NCBI GenBank assembly: GCA_963555705.1
Contig: OY743187.1
Coordinates: forward strand, 10,740,133-10,804,132
Reading direction: 5' to 3'
DNA length: 64,000 bases
DNA from: Ligustrum vulgare
Lineage: Eukaryota > Streptophyta > Magnoliopsida > Lamiales > Oleaceae
Below the pieces are notes generated by a model. That model made no database searches. It was not told the origin of the DNA and saw only the letters and a program-made list of their open reading frames with translations. How positions within the stretch are numbered: the stretch's first letter is position 1; every line of letters begins with the position of its first letter. This document shows, one piece after another, positions 22,138 to 33,482 of the stretch. The translations under genes were made by a program, and so were the position numbers.

Positions 22138-22302
22138 GCCTCTGTTTAGTGGTTCATTAAATGGTCTAAATTGATTTATTTGAATTTTCTAAATAAAACG
22201 TGTGGTTAAAAATTGGAGAAAGAACATGTATGTGATTAAAAAGTAATTTAAAAAATTGTGTAATTTAAATCTTTGATTTAAATGTAGCCACTGAACAAAG
22301 GC
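22138..22302. mobile_element. Tourist-like MITE
   Basis: 165 bp. Inverted ends GCCTCTGTTTAGTGGTT (left) and GCCTTTGTTCAGTGGCT (read from the right), TSD TAA at 22135-22137 and 22303-22305. The interior has GTGGTTAAAAATTGG and GTGATTAAAAAGTAA. TAA duplications are typical of PIF/Harbinger-type MITEs. Confidence 0.75.
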
Positions 22303-22359
22303 TAATTGATTAGAGATTAAAAAAAAAAAAAAAAAAAAACTTTAGATTTCAATATATAG

Positions 22360-22592
22360 CAATGTTGTCAAACTCGGTCCTGCCCGGTAAAAAAATCAGG
22401 CCGGATTACATTAAAAACTCAATCGGGTCAAACACGGTCGAACCTGACCGACCCGGGTTTAATATAATTTTTATTTATTTTTTAATATTAATTAATGTTT
22501 GGGTCAACCCCGAGTCGACTTCGAGTTGACCCTTTGACCATTGACCCAATCTCTCGATCGGGTCAATTCCCGGGCCAGGTCTGAAGACATTG
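22360..22592. mobile_element. Small TIR element, possibly non-autonomous hAT
   Basis: 233 bp bounded by CAATGTTGTCAAACTCGG and its approximate inverse CCAGGTCTGAAGACATTG. The interior is rich in GGGTCAA/TTGACCC and CCCGGGT palindromic pieces. The 8-bp flanks ATATATAG and ATCAATAG match at 6 of 8 positions, suggestive of a decayed hAT duplication. Confidence 0.5.
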
Positions 22593-22813
22593 ATCAATAG
22601 TATAACAAATTATACGTCCTTTTTATGGCACCTCAAGAGAGTTCGACTCCTCACAAACAAGGATGGTTATTTTCCAAACACAAGTTTTTGTAAGGCTAGC
22701 CACTAGTAAATGGCAAAAGTTTCTCATCTGGAAAGTTCTAACTTTCAAGTGCAACAATTTGAGCACATTTGAAGAGATTCGAGAATATATAGATATATTG
22801 CTCTGTTCATCAT

Positions 22814-24468
22814 TGTTAAGTGCATTTTTATACATTTTTATACCTTTAAATTAACATTTTTTGGAATATCTTAAGCAAATATCTATTAATTTATGCATAT
22901 TTTGTGTTTAAATAGGTTAATATCCAAGTTTGAGGCCAAAAATCACAAAAGGAGTGCAAATTATGCTGAAATTGGAAGTTTGGGGACCATTTTGTCACTT
23001 TCGAAAAGTTCTGGACGAGCTGCGCAATTAGCCGAGGGACCAAATTGTAAGATTCCAAAAGTTGAAGGACATAAAGTGCAATTTTAGAAGAACTTATTTG
23101 AAAGAAATCTGAAAATTTGGGGACTTAATTGATCATCATTGAAAGATGAAGGACCTCATGACAATTACGGAAGGGACTAAGCTGCAAAACCGCACCCTAG
23201 CTGAACCACGCGAACGCGTGGCTCAAACCAACCCCGTGCGTGAACCACGGCTCAAAATGGACTTGGGACCAAACTTGGTCCCAGATTTTGGCCATGCGAT
23301 GGCGCCGCTTTATTAAAAAAAAAAAAAATTTGGGCCAATTCGGGTCAACCTGGCTAGCTCGATCCGGCCCACATCACTGTTTTACGCGGATCTTCACAAA
23401 TTTTAGGGGTTTTGGGTCAATTTTGAGGTGATTTAAATAGAAACAATCCTCATTTTTTGCTTATCATGTAAGTCTTACTCTTTTTCTTTATTTTTCTCTT
23501 GTTTTTTTTTTTTTTCTCTTAATGTTTACATTTAATGCAATGTTCAAGTAATATTTTAGTGTTATTCTTCTACATTTCATCATCTTGTTGCTATTTAAAC
23601 TTTTTATTTGCGGTATTTTCTCAAATTTCTACCATAAATTCCATATATTTGGAGTGCATTTAATGTTTTATACTTGGGTTGTTGAAGATATTAATGGTTG
23701 ATGGAGAAACTTGGTTCAAAGTAAAAGATTCTTGGATTTTCACTTCAAGAACTTTACAAAAGGGGGAGTTTCTTTATTATCTTGTTATTAATCTTTATTT
23801 TGAGTATTATTCATATGTTTATGTTATTTGTCAAATGTCGTTGTTAGTTTATTATGGGTTAATGTTATTGTGTGGAATTTTTGACTAGTTTATTTTTATT
23901 TAAGCATTTTAGGTCGTTTTTGGATTGTGGGTATTTATGTTTATGTATTTATGATTATGAATGTTATTTTATGTTTTTGTAGCTTTTAAATTTTTTTTAC
24001 TATGTTAGGTTATTATTGGAATTTACTATACATGTTAGGTTTAATTTAGATTTTTCCATATAATTTGGTTAATTGATTAACTACCACTAATTGATTTTTT
24101 AAAGAAGAAATTAGTGTAGTTATAAAAACTAAATTCACATTATCTTATATTTTCTAGCTTAGTTTAATCACCAAGTTCTTGTTGTCATTAGTTTACTTTG
24201 GATAATTGGTTTTAATTCTAACTTTTACATATTGTTGTCTATTTGCTTTTGTTAACTAGTTTTTCATATCGCTATGTTTTAATTTATGTTAGTTAGTATT
24301 TACCATCAAACCAACTTTTTATGTTACTTGACTTTTCTTTAAAAATGAAATCAATAAGTTTAATTACAAATCAATCAATCCTCGTGGGTATGATAATCCT
24401 GACTTTTCGAGTCCACTTTACTACTTGAATGCGAACCGTGCACTTGCAATATACGATTTTAGCGAACA
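22814..24468 (+). repeat. 5' LTR of the Athila element
   Basis: 1655 bp, TGTTAAG...GCGAACA. It contains a short open frame (23679-23888) repeated in the 3' LTR (32540-32749); with no known domain and LTR-wide conservation, it is probably not a gene. Confidence 0.92.
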
Positions 24469-24471
24469 AGT

Positions 24472-24491
24472 TTTTGCCGCCGTTTCCGAGG
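24472..24491 (+). promoter_or_regulatory. Degenerate primer-binding region of the Athila element
   Basis: TTTTGCCGCCGTTTCCGAGG follows the 5' LTR by a few bases. Athila elements usually have TGGCGCCGTTGCCGGGGA here, so this copy seems mutated at several positions. Confidence 0.6.
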
Positions 24492-24595
24492 ATTGATTTT
24501 ATTTGTATTAAATATATTGATTTCTGTTAATTGAATTGTCTTCTCATTCTCATCTCTTTCTTCTTTTTATTTTTATTTTCATTTTCTAGGTACTG

Positions 24596-26022
24596 TTGTC
24601 TTGTTTATGCAACAACATCCGACTTGGGACATTCCTCCATTTGATCCCCGAACCTGAACGAACTTATAGGAGGAGAATTAGGGAAAGAAGGGAACAAGTT
24701 GAGCAACAAAGAATACAAGGCAATATGGGGGACAACAACCAAAATGGTGAAAATCCCGCTATTGATGAAGATGATAGACCAATGGGGCAATTCATGGTCC
24801 CTCTCATCACTCAAAATCGAGGAAGCATCACATAGGACGTCCAGACTTTCATATAAAACCAGATGTGATAAATCTCTTCAAGGGGCATCTACAATTCTAT
24901 GGAATGACCAAGGAAAATCCATTTACTCACATCTCGCGGTTTTTGGAAATGTGTAGTGACTTTGATTATCCTGAAATTAGCAAGGAGGCTATCAACATGC
25001 GGTTATTTCCACATACCCTTAGAGATGGAGCTAGTGAATGGTTAGATGCCAACCCCGTTGGAAGTATTACAACATGGAATGATCTTGCTTAAAAGTTCAC
25101 TACAAAATACTTTCCTCCGTCAAAAGTGGCTAAATTGAAGAATGATATCTCTACATATCGACAACTTAACACCGAATGTTTCTATGAGGCATGGGAAAGA
25201 TTCAAGGAGATGTTGAGAAAATGCTCAAATTATGGGTTCACCAAGTAAATGCAAGTTCAATATTTCTATCTTGGGATGAATCCATCTAGTCGAGTGACGG
25301 TTGATTCGGCCTCCAATGGAACTATCACTACAAAATCACCTAATGAGCTCTTTGAGAGGATGGCTAGTCATAATTCTAATTGGCCAACCGATCGTATGGT
25401 ACCAAAGAAAGCCTCGGAAATTCATGAAGTTGATGCATATGCGGCTTTGTCGACAAAGATGGACCTTCTATTCAAAAAGTATGATGACTTGTATTCTCAA
25501 CATACGGTAAAAGCAATCTACCCTCCTATGTCTATTTGTGATGTATGTGGAGCAACACACAAGGTTGAGGAACGTCCCATGCTCAAAATGGCTTCCACCT
25601 CAAATGAGCAAGTGAATTATGCTCAAAATTTCAACCGACCACAAGGCAATCCTTACTCCAACACATACAATCTGGGTTGGAGGAATCATCCGAATTTTTC
25701 TTGGTCCAAGAATTAAAATCAAGTAAAGCCTCCCGGTTCTGTTCAACCTCCACCACCTCAAGAGAAGAAGTCTTCTATTGAGGATATACTCAAGCAATAT
25801 ATGAACAAGACCAACAATATTCTCGAAAATCAAGCGGCTTCCATCAAAAATCTTGAGACTCAAGTTGGGCAATTGGCGAAAATTATGACGGAGAGACAAC
25901 AAGGAGCCTTGCCAAGCAATACCGAGATTAATCCAAGGGAAAATGTGCAAGCCATCACTACAAGAAGTGGAATTCAATTACCTGAAATTTCGGTAAAGCA
26001 ACCTTTGGCACAACCCCTTTAG
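24596..26022 (+). pseudogene. Athila gag
   Basis: Particle-forming protein, broken into blocks. An N-terminal Arg/Glu-rich part (RRRIRERREQVEQQRIQG) is followed, after a frameshift near 24830, by the gag core: GRPDFHIKPDVINLF, FLEMCSDFDYP and RLFPHTLRDGASEWL. Three TAA stops (25090, 25246, 25714) each fall where the family usually has Gln. The C-terminal part has ILENQAASIKNLETQVGQLA and ITTRSG, typical of the Athila gag-protease junction. A single C-x2-C pair (CDVCGATH) is seen near 25540. Confidence 0.88.
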
Positions 26023-26055
26023 CACAACCCGAGATTAATCCAAAAGGTAAAGAAG

Positions 26056-26520
26056 ATGTTGAGGAGGCAAATGAAAATGATGCAACATCCAAGGAAAAGT
26101 GGGGAGACATTAACAAAGGTGCCTACTCCGGTGAAAGCTTATGTGCCTCCCATTCCTTTCCCTCAAAGACTCAAGCACAAAGTGGATGCACAGTTTGATA
26201 AATTTATTGAAGTCTTCAAGAAACTTCACATCAACATACCCTTTTCCAATGCATTAGCGCAAATTCCTAACTATGCAAAGTTTATGAAATATATTCTTTC
26301 AAACAAGAGGATGCTAGAAGATCATGAAACCGTGATGCTCACGGAAGGATGCAGTGTCATACTACAAAACAAATTGCCTCCAAAAATTAAAAATCCAGGG
26401 AGTTTTACTATTCCTTGTACTATTGGTGATTTAACTTTTGAAAAAGCATTATGTGATCTTGGTGCTAGTATTAATTTAATGCATTTGTCTATTTTCAGGA
26501 GATTGGGCATGGGAGAGTGA
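26056..26520 (+). pseudogene. Athila aspartic protease
   Basis: About 154 codons. The pre-protease region PVKAYVPPIPFPQRLK is followed by KALCDLGASINLMHLSIFRR. D-L-G-A-S in the retropepsin active site is the Athila form. It ends at a TGA at 26518 and continues in the next frame (26517 on), a one-base shift. Confidence 0.88.
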
Positions 26521-28770
26521 AGCCAACCACAGTTTCATTGCAATTGGCTGATTGCTTTATTAAGCACCCACATGGTATTATTGAGGATGTGCTAATCAAG
26601 GTGGACAAATTCATCTTCCTAGCCGATTTTATCATTCTTGATATGGAGGAAGACCTTGATATCCCAATCATCTTGGGAAGACCTTTCCTAGCAACTTGTC
26701 GGGCTTTAATAGATGTGCAAGGAGGCAAATTGATATTGAGGGTTCAAGATGAGCAAATCACATTTGACATCATGAAATCCATTAAGTATCCCGCCGAGGC
26801 AAATTCATGCTCCCGAGTAGACATCATTGATCAAGAAGTGGCTACATCATTCATCCATGGATCATCTAAGGATCCCCTAAAGACTTGCATTGCTCACTCT
26901 ATAACCACTAAGGGAGAGGATGATTTAGACATTGGAAGGATGTCACAACACTTGGAGGCTTCCAAATTTTATCCCTTCAAGAAGAGGTCATATTTTGAAG
27001 AATTGAGAGAGAGCTCTTCTCCTTCACTACCTTCCATTCAACAAGCCCCAACTCTTGAACTCAAACCTCTTCTATCACATTTGAGGTATGCATACTTGGG
27101 AAATTTTTCTACCCTTCCGGTTATTATCTCAAATTTATTGAATAAAGTGGAAGAAGAAAAACTACTTGAGGTGTTGAAAATGCATAAAATGGTTATTGGG
27201 TGGACTATGGCGGATATCAAGAGTATTAGCCCTACTCTATGCATGCATAAAATCCTCATGGAAGATGACTTCAAACCAACGGTGGAACACCAACGATGTC
27301 TAAATCTAAACATGAAAGAAGTGGTAAAAGCCGAAGTACTGAAGTGGTTGGATTCGGGAATTATCTATCCAATCTCGGATAGTGCATGGGTGAGTCCTGT
27401 CCAATGTGTTCCAAAGAAAGGAGGTGTCACGGTATTGAAAATGAGAACAATGAACTTATTCCTACAAGGCCCGTGACCTGATGGAGAGTGTGCATTGACT
27501 ATCGAAAGTTGAACAATACCACTAGAAAAGATCACTTCCCTCTCCCCTTATGCTTGAGAGGTTGGCGTGACACTCTCACTACTGCTTCTTAGATGGATAC
27601 TTGGGCTACAATCAAATCTTGATAGCCCCCGAAGATCAAGAGAAGACCACTTTCACATGTCCATATAGGACTTTTGCTTATAGGAGGATGCCGTTTTGCC
27701 TTTGCAATGCACCGGCTACTTTTCAACGTTGTATGATGGCCATATTCTCTGACATGGTGGAAAAATTTATCGAGGTATTCATGGATGATTTTACGATTTT
27801 TGGTTCTTCTTTTAATGAATGCTTGGATAATCTTGATTTAGTGTTGAAAATATGTGAAGAAACCAATCTAGTGCTTAATTGGGAGAAATGTCATTTTATG
27901 GTGAGAGAAGGCATTATACTTGGCCACCGGATTTGATAAGGGGGGATTGAGGTTGATAAAGCCAAAATCCAAGTTATTGAGAAATTACCTCCTCCTACTT
28001 CGGTGAGAGGCATAAGAAACTTCTTGGGGCATGCAGGTTTCTATAGGAGATTCATCAAAGATTTCTCCAAAATCACCAAGCCTCTTTGTTCTCTACTTGA
28101 GAAGAATAACACTTTCCATTTCTCTCAAGAGTGTTTATTGGCCTTCAACACTCTTAAGGAGAGGCTTATCACGGCTCCTATTATTGTGGCCCCGAATTGG
28201 AGCTTACCATTTGAGTTTATGCGCGATGCTAGTGATTATGTCGTGGGAGTGGTTTTGGTGCAAAGGAGAGGTAAAGTGTTGCATGTGATCTATTATGCAA
28301 GTCGGACATTGAGTGATGCTCAATTGAACTATGCCACAACCGAAAAAGAGATGTTTGTCGTGGTCTTTGCCTTTGACAAATTTTGATCTTATCTCATCGG
28401 CTCAAAGGTAATTGTCTATACCGATCACTCCGCTCTAAAATACTTGCTTACTAAGAAGGATGCGAAAATAAGATTGATTAGATGGGTCATTCTCTTAGAA
28501 GAATTTGATTTGAAGATCCGTGATAAGAAGGGAGCGGATAATCTTGTAGCCGATCATCTATCTAGGCTTGATCAACCTAAAGAGTTGGGAATAGAGGAAA
28601 TCAATGAAGCATTTTCGGATGAACAACTATTGCATGTCAAACATCTTCTCCAAGTTTTCAAAGTACCATGGTATGCGGACTTCGTGAATTTCCTTGTAAG
28701 TGGTATTCTTCCCCTGGATTTCTCTTATCAACAAAAGAAGAAATTCTTTACCGATGTGAAACATTATTAG
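26517..28770 (+). pseudogene. Athila reverse transcriptase and RNase H
   Basis: Blocks: protease C-terminal part (DIPIILGRPFLATCRALIDV), the RT fingers (SDSAWVSPVQCVPKKGG), palm (27601-27936: GYNQILIAPEDQEKTTF, catalytic FMDD in FMDDFTIFGSS), connection (28003 on: FLGHAGFYRRFIKDFSKI) and RNase H (RDASDYVVGVVL, YASRTLSDAQLNYATTEKE, then [14 protein letters not shown] and [10 protein letters not shown]). Breaks are a frameshift near 27440-27600, stops after GHRI (about 27934), and a TGA at 28384 where the family has Arg. RT and RNase H together make element cDNA in this family. Confidence 0.9.
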
Positions 28771-28792
28771 AAGATGTGTTCCCGAGAAAGAA

Positions 28793-29832
28793 ATGGAAGC
28801 AATTCTTGATAGGTGTCATTCATCACCTTATGGGGGTCATTTTGGAGTTTCCAAAACTTCCTCAAAAGTTTTTCAATCGGGATTCTATTGGCCAACCTTG
28901 TTCAAGGATGCTTATACTTTAGTATCCAAATGTGATAGATGCCAAAGGAGTGGGAATATCTCTTGGCGTAACGAAATGCCATTGACTTCAATCTTGGAAG
29001 TGGAGATTTTTGGTGTAAGGGGAATTGATTTCATGGGGCCATTTCCATCCCCGTTCTCAAATCAATACATTTTGGTGGCAGTGAACTATGTTTCTAAATG
29101 GGTGGAGGCGGTGACATTTCCTACTAATGATGCTCAGATGGTGGTCAATTTTCTCAAAAAGAACATTTTTACACGCTTTGGAACCCCCGACGCATCATTA
29201 TTGATGGAGGCAAACACTTTTACAATCGCCTCCTTTACTCACTGTTGTCAAAATATGGAGTGAAGCACCGAGTAGCCACACCTTACCATCCCCAAACAAG
29301 TGGTCAAGTGGAGATTTCAAATCAAGAGTTGAAAAGAATTCTTGAGATGACGGTGAATACATCAAGGAAAGATTGGTCTAGGAAGCTAGATGATGCATTA
29401 TGGGCTTACCGCACCGACTTCAAGACTCCTATTGGTATGTCTCCATTTTGTCTTGTTTTTGGAAAATCATGTCATCTCCCCGTTGAACTTGAGCACAGAG
29501 CATTTTGGGCTACACGGGCATTAAACTTTGATGTAAAATTAATTGGTGAGAAGAGGTTGCTTCAACTCAATGAACTTGATGAATTTTGCCGCAACTCATA
29601 TGAAAATGCTCGTATCTATAAGGAGAGGACTAAGAAATGGCATGATAACCACATTGTGAAGAGAGATTTCAAAGTTGGGCAACAAGTTCTTCTATTCAAT
29701 TCCCGACTTCGGTTATTCCCTGGAAAGCTTCGATCTCGTTGGTGGGGGTCATTCACAATTTCTCAAATTTTTCCCCATAGACCTATTGATCTATATCATC
29801 CCAACAAGGGACATTTCAAAGTCAACGGGTAA
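28793..29832 (+). pseudogene. Athila integrase
   Basis: The HHCC finger is visible (HSSPYGGHFG, CDRCQRSGN). The core shows the first Asp (GIDFMGPFPSPFSNQYILVA) and the Glu ([18 protein letters not shown]). The second Asp (IIDGG) is encoded at about 29190-29205 but in a shifted frame, so the two halves (28793-29263 and 29245-29832) are separated by a frameshift. The C-terminal part has [24 protein letters not shown] at 29830 falls where the family usually has Gln. Confidence 0.9.
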
Positions 29833-31711
29833 AGGTTGAAACCATTCTTGGAAGGGGAACCCTCGGAGGAAAAGTCATCCTTTCTCCTCATTATTCCTGA
29901 ATGAAAATCAAAACGTCGAGTTTATAACTTTAACCAAGCGCTTTTTGGGAGGCAACCCAAAATTTATTCTCTTTTGAGTTAATTGTAATTATTTACTTTA
30001 CTTCTTTACTTTCTTTTTAATTAATAGTCAATCTTTTGTTGGTAACAATTTTTTTTGAAAATCCTAAGTGACATTGTCCTCAACAAGTTTGGGGTAAACT
30101 ACATTCGGCGAAAGCTTATGTCAATTTTAAACATCACAAACAAGCATCAAATCAGGGAAATTTTAGTAACTCTTTTCTTCTTTACATGTTGTTTCTATTT
30201 TCACATTGAGGACAATGTGTAATTCAAGTTGGGGGTGTAGACTTCATTTTGCACTTTATCACGTTAAATAGCCTTGCCGGCTTAAGATGTTGTGATGTTT
30301 GATTTTGTTCATATTGTTTTGGATATTGACATGCTAGATAGCCTTGTTGGCTGAAAATGATTTGATGTTTGAAATTGATGATTAATTCACGAATTATGAT
30401 CGAATATGCTACTTGTGCCTATTTTCATAAATTGTTTATCTATGAGTGATCCTAGTTATTTTGAGCACAATAGTCATAACTAATTGTTGTTGAGATTTGA
30501 AATCTATTGAAGGTTGGAAAAAATTTTGAAGTAGAGAAATTAGGTTGTAAGCTTGCATTTTCAATTTTTATCAACATATCCAATTTCTTTTCAATGCTTT
30601 TAATCCCTTGATCCTTTGTGAGACAAGTTTGGGGGTGGTCGAGCCGGTAAAGGAAACGGTCTAGATGTGTAGTGATTCCATGCATGTTTGATATGAATTG
30701 TGTGGAGTGTTGTTGATGTTAAGTATAAGCTAAGTGATGACCAAATGCTAGAAATTTAAGCCAATTTTAATTATTGCATTGCCCATATCTCGTAGCCTTT
30801 TTGACTCGAGTAATTAATTTCGTAGGAGTATCTTGAAACTTGGTGCCTTAAGTTTGAAACTTGGGAGTCACCGGCCTAAAGCTCGCTATATGGGTCAATT
30901 AGAAAGCTTAATGAGTAGGGTACACACACACACTTTAAAAAAAAAAAAAAAAAAAGCACATCATCATCATTGCATTTGCTTAATAAGTCTACCTCTCTTC
31001 GTATCCTTTTTGACTCGAGTTATTAAGTCCGTAGGGGTATTTGTACCCTTTATTTTAAAACAATCAAGGAGTTTCCGACCTAAAGCTCGCTACATGGGTC
31101 AATTAGAAAGCTTAAGGGAGTGGGGAAGTCACGAGCAATCATCAAATTAGTTTGTAGAAATCATGCATTTGTATTTACATATGGGCTTAGATTAATAGTG
31201 AGATTGAATTGCTTGGTATAAACTTTAATGTTGAAGCACTCATCTAGTGGAGAGTCACTGCATATCTAGATTGTTGAGATTTCCGGTAAGACTTACCAAG
31301 CTTTAGTGGAAAAAGAAATGTGAGAATTGAGAGTTACCCCTAGGATTGCATTTCGGGAGAGAAAAGAAATAATCTGGAGGGATGAATGTCACGAGAGGGT
31401 AAGGAATGAAATTGACCACTAAGGGTGGATAGTATTGTTTTGAAATTTATCATTCCTACAATGTTTATTTGAACTTTAGTGATAATTGGAAGTGACTATG
31501 CACACACACACACACATCGATCAACACATGAGATAAACTCAACTTCTTTTGTAGTATTATTTTGAAAAGATAATTGTGAATTAATCATGCAATTTTACAC
31601 TCAAGACATAATTTACAAGTTGTCTAGCTTTGTTAATCTTTCATTCATTTACTTTTTATGTTAGTAGATATTCTTGCTCGAGACGAGCAAGAGTTTAAGT
31701 TTAAAGTTATT
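29833..31711 (+). other. Long 3' non-coding region of the Athila element
   Basis: No env-like ORF found. Two related segments, about 30793-30917 and 30999-31125, share TTTTGACTCGAGT, GTAGG.GTAT and CCTAAAGCTCGCTA, then GGGTCAATTAGAAAGCTTAA, so part of the region is an old duplication. (CA)n runs lie at 30920 and 31500. CTCGAGACGAGCAAGAGTTT just before the 3' LTR is the usual Athila pre-LTR phrase, but the G-rich polypurine tract that should follow is mutated to TTTAAAGTTA. Confidence 0.6.
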
Positions 31712-33329
31712 TCTTAAGTACATTTTTATACATTTTTTTATGCCTTTAAATTAACATATTTTGGAATATCTACTAATTTATGCATATTTTGTGTTTAAAT
31801 AGGTTAATATCCAAGTTTGAGGCCAAAAATCACAAAAGGAGTGCAAACTATGCTGAAATTGGAAGTTTGGGACCATTTTGTCACTTTCGGGAAGTTTTGG
31901 ACGAGCTGCGCAATTAGCCGAGTGACCAAATTGCAAGATTTAAAAAGTTGAAGGACCTAAAGTGTAATTTTATAATGACCTATTTAAAAGAAATTTGAAA
32001 ATTTGGGGACTTAATTGATCATCATTGAATGATGAAGGACCTCATGGCAATTACGGAAGGGACTAAGCTGCAAAACCGCACCCCAGCTGAACTATGCGAA
32101 TGCGTGGCTCGAACCGAGCCCTGCGCCCGAACCACGGCTCAAAATGGACCCGGGACCAAACTTGGTCCCGGATTTTGGCCACGCGATCGCGCAGCTTTAG
32201 TAAAAAAAATTGGGCCGGCCGGGTTGATCCGGCCCACATTGCTATTTTACGCGGATCTTCACAAATTTCAGGGTTTTGGGCCAATTTTGAGGTGATTTAA
32301 ATAGAAACAATCCTCATTTTTTGCTTATCATGTAAGTCTTGCTCTTTTTCTTTATTTTTCTCTTGTTTTTTTTTCTCTCTTAATGTTTACATTTAATGCA
32401 ATGTTCAATTAATATTTTAGTGTTATTCTTCTACATTTCATCATCTTGTTGCTATTTAAACTTTTTATTTGCGGTATTTTCTCAAATTTCTACCATAAAC
32501 TCCATATATTTGGAGTGCATTTAATGTTTTATACTTGAGTTGTTGAAGATATTAATGGTTGATGGAGAAACTTGGTTCAAAGTAAAAGATTCTTGGATTT
32601 TCACTTCAAGAACTTCACAAAAGGGGGAGTTTCTTTATTATCTTGTTATTAATCTTTATTTTGAGTATTATTCATATGTTTATGTTATTTGTCAAATGTC
32701 GTTGTTAGTTTATTATGGGTTAATGTTATTGTGTGGAATTTTTGACTAGTTTACTTTTATTTAAGCATTTTAGGTCGTTTTTGGATTGTAGGTATTTATG
32801 TTTATGTATTTATGATTATAAATGTTATTTTATGTTTTTGTAGCTTCTAAATATTTGTTACTATGTTAGGTTATTATTGAAATTTACTATACATGTTAGG
32901 TTTAATTTAGTTTTTTCCATGTAATTTGGTTAATTGATTAACTACCACTAATTGATTTTTTAAAGAAGAAATTAGTGTAGTTATAAAAGCTAAATTCATC
33001 TTGTCTTATGTTTTCTAGCTTAGTTTAATCACCAAATTCTTGTTATCATTAGTTTACTTTGGATAATTAGTTTTAATTCTAACTTTTACATATTGTTGTC
33101 TATTTGCTTTAGTTAACTAATTTTTCATATCGCCATGTTTTAATTAATGTTAGTTAGTATTTACCATCAAACAAACTTTTTATGTTACTTGACTTTTCTT
33201 TTAAAATGAAATCAATAAGTTTAATTACAAATCAATCAATTCCCGTGGGTACAATAACTCGGACTTTTCGAGTCCACTTTGTTATTTGAATGCGAACTGT
33301 GCACTTACGGTGTACAATTTTAGTGAACA
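31712..33329 (+). repeat. 3' LTR of the Athila element
   Basis: 1618 bp, partner of 22814-24468. It starts TCTTAAG (mutated from TGTTAAG) and ends GTGAACA, with small deletions near 31768 and 32205. It is followed by TSD ATCAT. Confidence 0.92.
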
Positions 33330-33482
33330 ATCATCATCATCTTCTTCTGTATATTTCAAATATTTCAATGGGTAAAAAAATTAAATGAAATTAACACAAA
33401 AGATGACCTCTCGTTACGATTGGTAACCGGTTTCGTAGGTATCAAAAATATATCTATTACTATTACTATATTACTATATCTA

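Larger units (their letters stand above)
22814..33329 (+). mobile_element. Athila-lineage Ty3/gypsy retrotransposon, complete but decayed
   Basis: 10.5 kb with LTRs at 22814-24468 and 31712-33329 and TSD ATCAT at 22809-22813 and 33330-33334. The gag-protease-RT-RNase H-integrase order and the signature motifs ([47 protein letters not shown]) are those of Athila. Several in-frame stops and frameshifts make it non-coding today. The 1.9-kb stretch after integrase has no recognisable env-like ORF. Small indels separate the two LTRs, so it is older than the element at 10099. Confidence 0.93.

Noticed and set aside
23679..23888. 69-codon ORF present twice (also 32540-32749)
   Set aside because: It lies at matching positions in both Athila LTRs; its repetition reflects LTR identity, not gene duplication.
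29833..31711. Env-like gene expected in some Athila elements
   Set aside because: No long ORF and no signal or membrane segment in this region.
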